A stretch of DNA of 64,000 nucleotides from Undaria pinnatifida (lineage: Eukaryota > Sar > Phaeophyceae > Laminariales > Alariaceae). Made by a program: the position numbers and the translations under genes. Below the pieces are notes generated by a model that searched no databases, was not told the DNA's origin, and saw only the letters and a program-made list of their open reading frames with translations. Positions 58,406-64,000 of this stretch are shown here, piece by piece (the first letter of the stretch is position 1; every line of letters starts with the position of its first letter). Location of the stretch: assembly GCA_012845835.1 (NCBI GenBank), contig JABAKD010000021.1, forward strand, positions 8,784,006 through 8,848,005, read 5' to 3'.

Positions 58406-60724
58406 CCGGTTCATGCGAGGTTAAAAAAAATCATTTTTTGATATTTGTTGGCCTCTCTCGCCCAATAGTCCATTTCACGACTTGAAACCACGCAAGTGCA
58501 TTCATCACGTGCACTTTATGGCACCTACGAATGCAATGACGCGTTGCTCGTTATATGCCACCGACATGAACACCTTCAAATGAGTAGACCTCAGCCGCTG
58601 TGGTGCTGCCCAACATCCTCGGCACCACTCTGTATCTCTGTACTCGTTGTGCATGCTTCGACGCGCATGGACGTGACATTACACAACACAAACACCGCCA
58701 CCCTATTTATGCATTCATCAAACGTCGTCACAACATGTCAAGTAGTTACGATTGGCCATGCCCACTGCAGATTACAGCATTGAGATGCCCCATGCCCGCT
58801 GCCGCATACGAGCAAATATGCGGATTTTCTGCAGACAACCTCGCCAATCAACATTCCGCCGCATATTATGTTTACCCGCATCTACACTACGCATCTACGC
58901 ATCTACATTTCCGCCGCAATCATACGCGGCACCCCGCCAAACCTCTACTGCCCATTCCGATGCCGTCAACACGACAATACTCGAAAGCTCAACAGAACCC
59001 ACGCAACGAACAAAGGCGACTTCGACGCGCGAGGAGGAACGAAACACTCAATTGTCGCAGAAATTCACGTGATGGAAGGAGCGGCGAGGGCGCCCGTCCA
59101 ACATCAACATACGTGCGTAGTCCTAACGTGTCCACCTCCATATCTCAGTTCTGGGAATTACCCCCGCTTCGTCCAGAAGACAACGAAGGACAAAGAGCAT
59201 TTACGCTGGATGCGCGGAACGAAATCATCAACACCCCACAACGGGCTGCCAACATCATCGTTGATATTGCTTCACCATGCGAACACTGCGGTGCTCAGTT
59301 GTTCAAAGGTGAGTTTTTCAACATTTCATTTCGGGTCTTTCTTCCATTGCATCTTCCTGGCATATATCCATGAAACTGTCAAATTCAATCTCTCCTCACG
59401 CCGATCATTTATTATCGTCTGTTCCTATAAGACATAGACAACAACTATAGTAGATGACATGCCAACCACCTGTGCTTCTACAGGTGAATCTCGTGGCATT
59501 TGCTGCAGTAACGGACAACTGGTCTTGCCACCACTACCACCGCCACCAAGAGAGTTCGTCCCACTTTATGAAGGGAACGCGGAACGATTTCAAAGATTCC
59601 GTCGAATGGATCGCAAATATAACTCATGCTCGAACTTCTGCGCTATGTGCGTCGAAGACGGAGAGTTAAAGAAGATGTTTGGGCCTCATTTCCTGTCCGT
59701 TCAAGGAAGGTGAGACGTTTAGTCTATGGATGACATTAGATAATGTACTGTTTTGTGCGGTGATGCAAACGGAGGCAAAACAAAGCCGTCCACCACGACA
59801 GCGGCGACAACGAGGAGACTTCGTCTGAACCTGATCCTGAAATCATATCCATCGACGACGACACCGACAGCGACAGTTCCTCATCCTCTTCCGACGAGGA
59901 CACGCCGGATTCTGCATCGTCATCCGGCGAGGAAGAAGCTTCGTCATCCAGCGACGAGTCGTCTTCCGATGACGAAGATTGATTCTACCGACGCACCTAA
60001 GCTTCTGTTTCACATACCGTAGATGATCGTCTTCTTTAGCCATCAACTTTCTTCCGGCTCATTTTCACCTGAAGCTTGTCATCTGCTATCAGCGTCTCAG
60101 TCGTTTCACTTACAACGAGTTCGTAAGCTATCACACGTTTCGTGTACACTACGTAATTATTTCCAGGTCGACCTTTTCATGTTTTTTTCGCTTTCTTTCG
60201 CTGTAGCATAGCAATCGAGATTTGCTGCTTTTTGCCCTTCCATCTTCGGGGCTTTTCCGATTCTTTCATTCACGATTTCGATTATGTGTTCGAATTAATC
60301 ACCGTATCATCTTCGTCGCTTTCTTCTTCACCGGGTTCACCGTCATCTTGCTCTCTTCACCATTGATTTTTATCACGGAGCTATTACACTTACTCCGTTA
60401 CATAAACAACAGTGCGGCGTCACCGATGTCTCTTTCCGAGTCATTCATCCGCCTGCCCATCCTGCGTACTTTCCATTGATATTTCATCTAAAATTATACT
60501 GATTACACATTCATCGCCCCTGATACGGCCACCGCGTTTCAATTCAGTCATGCCCAAAGTCGCGGGGATGTATCATCGATGCCACTTCCTCCTTTAATAG
60601 ACATAACCTGCATCCTCCTCTCTATTTCCCGCACTTCTCATCCTCAATTCATTGATTGACCTTCTTCGGGCGTATCTCCGGGTGGCCGTCCCGCCGCCTA
60701 CGGCGGGCGGCCACCTTACCCTAG
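58313..60724 (+). mobile_element. Helitron-like element with a short spliced gene
   Basis: The 3' end is convincing: a 15-bp stem with one bulge (60,681-60,715), five bases, then CTAG (60,721-60,724) followed by T, the CTRR|T terminus of Helitrons. The gene at 58,960-59,982 encodes the N-terminal zinc-ribbon part of Helitron proteins, and no HUH replicase or helicase is present in the window. The 5' boundary is uncertain (58,313 or 58,360 are candidates). It is therefore likely non-autonomous, a rolling-circle element that kept an intact short gene. Confidence 0.65.
58960..59982 (+). CDS. Helitron N-terminal domain protein, three exons, 260 aa
   Basis: Exons 58,960-59,308, 59,484-59,709 and 59,775-59,982 join to 783 nt (260 codons plus TGA). 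Introns of 175 and 65 nt have GTGAGT...CAG and GTGAGA...GAG ends. I chose the ATG at 58,960 (MPSTRQYSKAQQNPRNEQRR) because upstream residues lack the family pattern; the frame is open further, to an ATG at 58,600. Residues 1-60 are basic. Exon 1 ends with CEHCGAQLF, and across intron 1 it reads KGESRGICCSNGQLVLPPLP, the CxxC...CC..G..LPPLP signature found just before the Rep domain in Helitron proteins. Then come ERFQRFRRMDRKYNSCSNF and FGPHFLSVQGR. Exon 3 is an acidic Ser/Asp/Glu tail, where a full Helitron protein would continue into the replicase. Confidence 0.75.
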
Positions 60725-60725
60725 T
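60681..60725 (+). other. Helitron 3' terminal hairpin and CTAG|T end
   Basis: Stem GGTGGCCG (60,681-60,688) pairs with CGGCCACC (60,708-60,715), and CCCGCCG (60,690-60,696) pairs with CGGCGGG (60,701-60,707), with one bulged T and the loop CCTA. TTACC and then CTAG precede T60,725. The hairpin-plus-CTRR layout is the recognised Helitron terminator. Confidence 0.8.
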
Positions 60726-60960
60726 TAGTACTATAGATATTATAAAAAGTGAAAATACATATATATGTGTGTGGTCAAGGGCGCACAAAAAAACAAATCC
60801 CGGACACCTCACTCCAGTTTTTGCATTTGGTCGGCGGGGAGGGGGGGGGGGGGGGGAGGGGGGGTGTCTCCCAGCACACTAAATCCTATATAAAGAACTA
60901 TGCAACTCTAATTCCTATATAAAGAACCATGCAACACTAATTCCCATATAAAACAAAGTG
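60726..60960. repeat. Poly(G) tract and 30-bp tandem repeat
   Basis: A G run with single A interruptions (60,837-60,865) is followed by two and a half copies of CTAATTCCTATATAAAGAAC plus TATGCAACT (60,880-60,956). Confidence 0.75.
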
Positions 60961-61460
60961 ACTTGGCCATAGATTAGGCACTGGGTGCCACTGCGGATAA
61001 TGGGTTTAGTCGAACAAGAGGCGAACCCTTGGCAACGTAGGTGTGAGGTCAGTGACACTTGGTGACACTACTGTACGGGCGTAGCACATCGTCCTCGAGA
61101 CGCCGCCGACACCAGGACATCGAACCGGGCCAGTACACAAGCTTGCACAATCCAACACAAGCTCAAAAGAAAATGCGGCGAGATGTCCTTGTGAAACCGC
61201 CAAAAACGCGGCGAGACAAGATCGACTATAATTTCATGATTTCACCGACGAGCTTCCTCGTTCCGACCAGTTCTGCCAAGTTCTGGGTACACAAGGTTGC
61301 ACAAGGGTGTACGCTCGTGTTTACTCGGTGGTGTCAACGCCCAAAACCTCTCGGTTCAAGCTCTGAGTCAAGTTGTCTGAGTGGAGCGGATGGGGGCTGA
61401 CGCGTAAGAATTGTAGCGGCGCAATGGTCAAATGTGGCATAATTTGCGGTGGTGTGGTAT
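60961..61460. other. No gene recognised
   Basis: Unique mixed sequence. A frame of 113 codons (61,059-61,400) shows no recognised motif. Confidence 0.35.
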
Positions 61461-61467
61461 ACCTCTA

Positions 61468-61768
61468 GACGCGTGGTACGATAAAGGTGCACCACTCTTT
61501 TCCTAATACTTCCCCTCACTTTGGGAGGTTAAGACGTGTCTAAGACATGATACACATCTCCTTCTTAACTCTAAAACTGATTTGGAGAATAAACGAAACT
61601 GCTACCGGATGGGAAATCCCATATGGCCTAGTCTAGGCGTAAAATAAAGAAAAACATTAAAAGCAATTACCTATTTTTGACCAATTGGGTTAAGGAACCC
61701 CAACCCCCCCATTAAGAAGCGATTTCGGACTAAAAATGTTACATCTATCGTAACACGTAGAACGCGTC
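61468..61768 (+). mobile_element. MITE family B copy
   Basis: Left GACGCGTGGTACGATAAAGG, right ACATCTATCGTAACACGTAG plus AACGCGTC. The interior has CACTTTGGGAGGTTAAGAC, AACTGATTTGGAGAATAAAC, CTACCGGATGGGAAATCCC and GACCAATTGGGTTAAGGAAC. Confidence 0.8.
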
Positions 61769-61769
61769 T

Positions 61770-62045
61770 CCTTTTTTCTAGCCTTGGACATTTTTCTGGA
61801 CGACGGGACTCGTTAGCCCAAAAATCGTCAAGGATGCCCTTTTTATTCTTGTTTTTCTCTCAAACACGAATTTGTTTGTGTTATTCCCCCCACAGACCGT
61901 GGCTTTGTTCACCGGGTTGGGCTTTCAGCTAGCTTAACATGAGGTTTTAGCATAAGGTGTACAGCTACTGCAGCTACAGCTCTTGAGGTGAGGAGGAGGC
62001 TCCTATAAGAAATGGTTCGCTCTCTACCGTGTAGCATGTGTCCTC
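61770..62045 (-). mobile_element. Diverged MITE family B copy
   Basis: GGACGACGGGACTCGTTAGC, CAAAAATCGTCAAGGATGCC and a right end CGCTCTCTACCGTGTAGCAT fit family B in reverse. It lies tail to tail with the preceding copy. Confidence 0.5.
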
Positions 62046-62104
62046 AATATGTTTTTGATATTTATACTATTAATACTATTAATACCACAAAAAATAAAAC
62101 AAGA

Positions 62105-62397
62105 ACGACGGTAGGGTTGCGCTTTTTGGGGCCCAACGTTTCTGACCTTTCTGACCCGTTGAGCTGCTCAACCATTGTACAACTATCGGTTAGGGCATCG
62201 AAGTTTTACGTACGAGTAGATTTTGGTTCAGGACTAGCGCACGGAAACTGCTGGTCGGGTTGTGCAAAACACGCACGTCTTGGAAGTTGTGCTTGGGGTG
62301 ATGATGATGGTGATGGTGGTGATGTTGATGGTGATGGTGATGATGTTGAGCTCCTCAGGTTAGGAGCCAAGAACTTTCTGCTGCACCCCCAACAGTG
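62105..62397 (-). mobile_element. MITE family J copy
   Basis: GGGGCCCAACGTTTCTGACC, GAGCTGCTCAACC, CTATCGGTTAGGGC, a (GAT)n tract near 62,300-62,345, GAGCTCCTCAGGTTAGGAGC and TTTCTGCTGCACC match family J in reverse order to 46,495-46,808. Confidence 0.65.
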
Positions 62398-62484
62398 TGA
62401 GATGGCTGCTTTAGACCCTATTGGGCCAAGCAGCCCCGTCATTCGAAAACACAAATATATGTATAGACTAGTCTATATAATATA

Positions 62485-62714
62485 AAAAATGAAAATACAC
62501 TCCAGCTGTGAGATCGAAGATTTCGTCGAAACTCATCTTTGCAAGCTGTGTGTGATACTCCGATCGCGCGTATTACGAGTTGTGTGTCCTCATTAAGGAT
62601 ATAGGTCGGCGACCTCCCCTTGCAACTACTGTGTAGCTATCAGGGACAACAGGGTGGTGTTAGGCAGTCTGTGCGCGGAGACTATAAAACCCGTTTCTGA
62701 GGGGGACCAAATCT
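62485..62714 (+). repeat. Family A repeat, truncated copy
   Basis: From AAAATACACTCCAGCTGTGA to GTTTCTGAGGGGGACCAAAT, then broken off and followed directly by a second copy. The two are about 97% alike over the shared segment. Confidence 0.9.
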
Positions 62715-62724
62715 ATTTATATTA

Positions 62725-63255
62725 TAAAAAATTAAAATACACTCCAGCTGTGAGATCGAAGATTTCGTCGAAACTCATCTTTGCAAGCTGTGTGTGATAC
62801 TCCGATCGCGCGCATTACGAGTTGTGTGTCCTCATTAAGGATATAGGTCGGCGACTCCCCTTACAACTACAGTGTAGCTATCAGGGTCAACAGGGTGGTT
62901 TTAGTCAGTCTGTGCGCTGAAACTATAAAACCCGTTTCTGAGGGGGACAAAATCTGACAGCTGTGGAGGGAAATGTATCATTTTTTCAAGTGAATCTTGT
63001 AAGTCGAATAACCGGTGAGGGGGGGGAGCGGTGTTTTGAAGGACGTGGGGGCCTAGTTTTGATCAAAAGCGAGCGGGTTTGGAGGGGGGGGGGGGGGAAT
63101 GGGGGGGCAATTTGTGCATGTAAATTATAATCCTTTCAAGGGGATAAATCTGACGGTTTTGGCACCAGTTTATTATTGGGGGGGGGGGGGTGAGGCGGGG
63201 GTGGGGCGTGTGGGGCAGCTCAATATGTGCGTGGAAACTATACATTATTTTATAT
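62725..63255 (+). repeat. Family A repeat, longer copy
   Basis: Starts AAAATTAAAATACACTCCAG and goes through CAGCTGTGGAGGGAAATGTA, GAATAACCGGTGAGG, G tracts and GATAAATCTGACGGTTTTGG to TGTGCGTGGAAACTATA. It ends in a short AT-rich palindrome. Confidence 0.85.
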
Positions 63256-63359
63256 ATGGAGTATAATATATAGACTATATTTCCAAAAAATGTTATCTCT
63301 ATGGCTGCAAGGGTCACTAAAGAATACCTGGTAGTCACTTCGGCGTAGGAAATACATTC

Positions 63360-63790
63360 TGAACCGGTGACCACTGAACACAGGCCCGGCAGGCCGGGTA
63401 GGTGACCCCCCCTACCATACGATTGACCTCGCCGTGAGCATCGCTACAAAACGGGTAGCGCTTTTCGCCTGGGACTTTTTTCGAATGACGGGGTTCTTTA
63501 ACCCCAAATCGTCGGGAAAAAATCACTTTTGTTTCTTTGCGATAGTTTTTTTTTGTACCTAGGTCATTAGGTTTCTCATAGGGGAGCATCCCTCCCCCCC
63601 CCACACAAAACGGTTACGGGGAGAAGAGCAACAGCTCTTCAACGGGGGAACCTCAGAAGGAAATGGTAAACCTCTCCCGTAGCATGCGTCGTTGGTGACT
63701 AAACAGGCCCGGTAGGCCCGGCAGGCGAGGTCCCTACCGCACCTTTAGGCTCGGCGCGAGCATCGTTCAAACACCCGAGCCAGAAATGTA
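63360..63790. repeat. Duplicated segment flanking a MITE B copy
   Basis: 63,365-63,450 and 63,690-63,775 share ACAGGCCCGG(C/T)AGGCC, GGGT(C)CCTACC and CGAGCATCG. They bracket the MITE B copy at 63,435-63,692, suggesting insertion into or next to a tandem pair. Confidence 0.6.
63435..63692 (-). mobile_element. Diverged MITE family B copy
   Basis: GAATGACGGGGTTCTTTAAC, CCCAAATCGTCGGG, GTACCTAGGTCATTAGG and the right end AAACCTCTCCCGTAGCATGC fit family B in reverse orientation. Confidence 0.65.
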
Positions 63791-64000
63791 CGCCCACTTT
63801 ACTCACTTATGAGGGATGCATAAAACCAACAATTAATAGAGCACGTTGGGACAGAGTCCTGTCAACGGAGTTGACTCCAAGAACAAGACATACCGAAGAG
63901 CAGACTGATCGCGGTGTGCGCTGTTCCCAGCAGCACCTCGCAGCAATCCGTTGTGCCCCCGTATAAGATCCATACCATGGTATCCATCTACCTGTGAAAC
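63791..64000. other. No gene seen
   Basis: Short unique stretch to the window edge with nothing recognised. Confidence 0.4.

Overview
This window looks like a repeat-dominated stretch of a complex eukaryotic nuclear genome. Supporting signs are spliced coding sequence with GT-AG introns, a Helitron, non-LTR retrotransposon (LINE) tails, a DIRS-order retrotransposon, miniature LTR elements, families of inverted-repeat MITEs, many mini- and microsatellites, and short telomere-like CCCTAA stretches. No operon, rRNA or convincing intact tRNA gene is visible. The mix of DIRS/Ngaro-like elements, TRIMs and Helitrons together with a moderate G+C content would suit an alga or other protist, but the lineage cannot be fixed from the sequence. 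Almost everything recognisable is mobile or tandem DNA. The best gene is a three-exon, 260-residue gene inside a Helitron (58,960-59,982). Two single-exon candidates (7,345-8,164 and about 15,643-16,176) may be host exons.

Layout. 0-7 kb: telomere-like hexamer array, a minus-strand LINE tail, a tRNA-derived SINE, family-A and MITE copies, and a tiny poly(A)-tailed retroposon. 7-17 kb: candidate host exon, a 73-75 bp tandem array, a LINE-related 'family G' copy, an ~810 bp near-perfect palindrome, several minisatellites, and an ~860 bp CCCAA array. 17-25 kb: head-to-tail arrays of short repeat units, each separated by poly(C) (to about 21.4 kb), then G-rich units (21.4-24.8 kb). 25-33 kb: two miniature LTR elements (one with identical LTRs, one with 84-bp LTRs carrying a nested family-A insertion), then inverted family-A copies. 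33-37 kb: mostly unrecognised. 37-48 kb: the first copies of two segmental duplications, minisatellites, a ~75 bp satellite carrying MITE insertions, and a solo LTR. 48.5-53.3 kb: a DIRS-order element with split direct repeats. 53.5-58 kb: second duplication copy plus MITEs and a second copy of the tiny retroposon. 58.3-60.7 kb: Helitron. 60.7-64 kb: MITE and family-A copies.

The main unifying observation is poly(C). Four LINE copies and at least seven family-G copies share a related 3' end (GAGTA or similar), and each is followed by a C-rich tract. In the 17-21.4 kb array, 5'-truncated copies in one orientation sit between poly(C) tracts. I infer a retroposon system whose 3' tail, and perhaps landing site, is poly(C) rather than poly(A). 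A separate poly(A)-tailed system is shown by the 75-77 nt retroposon with a 12-bp target duplication.

Family names A, B, C, D, G, H, I, J and K are labels used only here. Boundaries of degenerate repeats are good to about 10-30 bases. Every assignment rests on reading the sequence; no database search was done.
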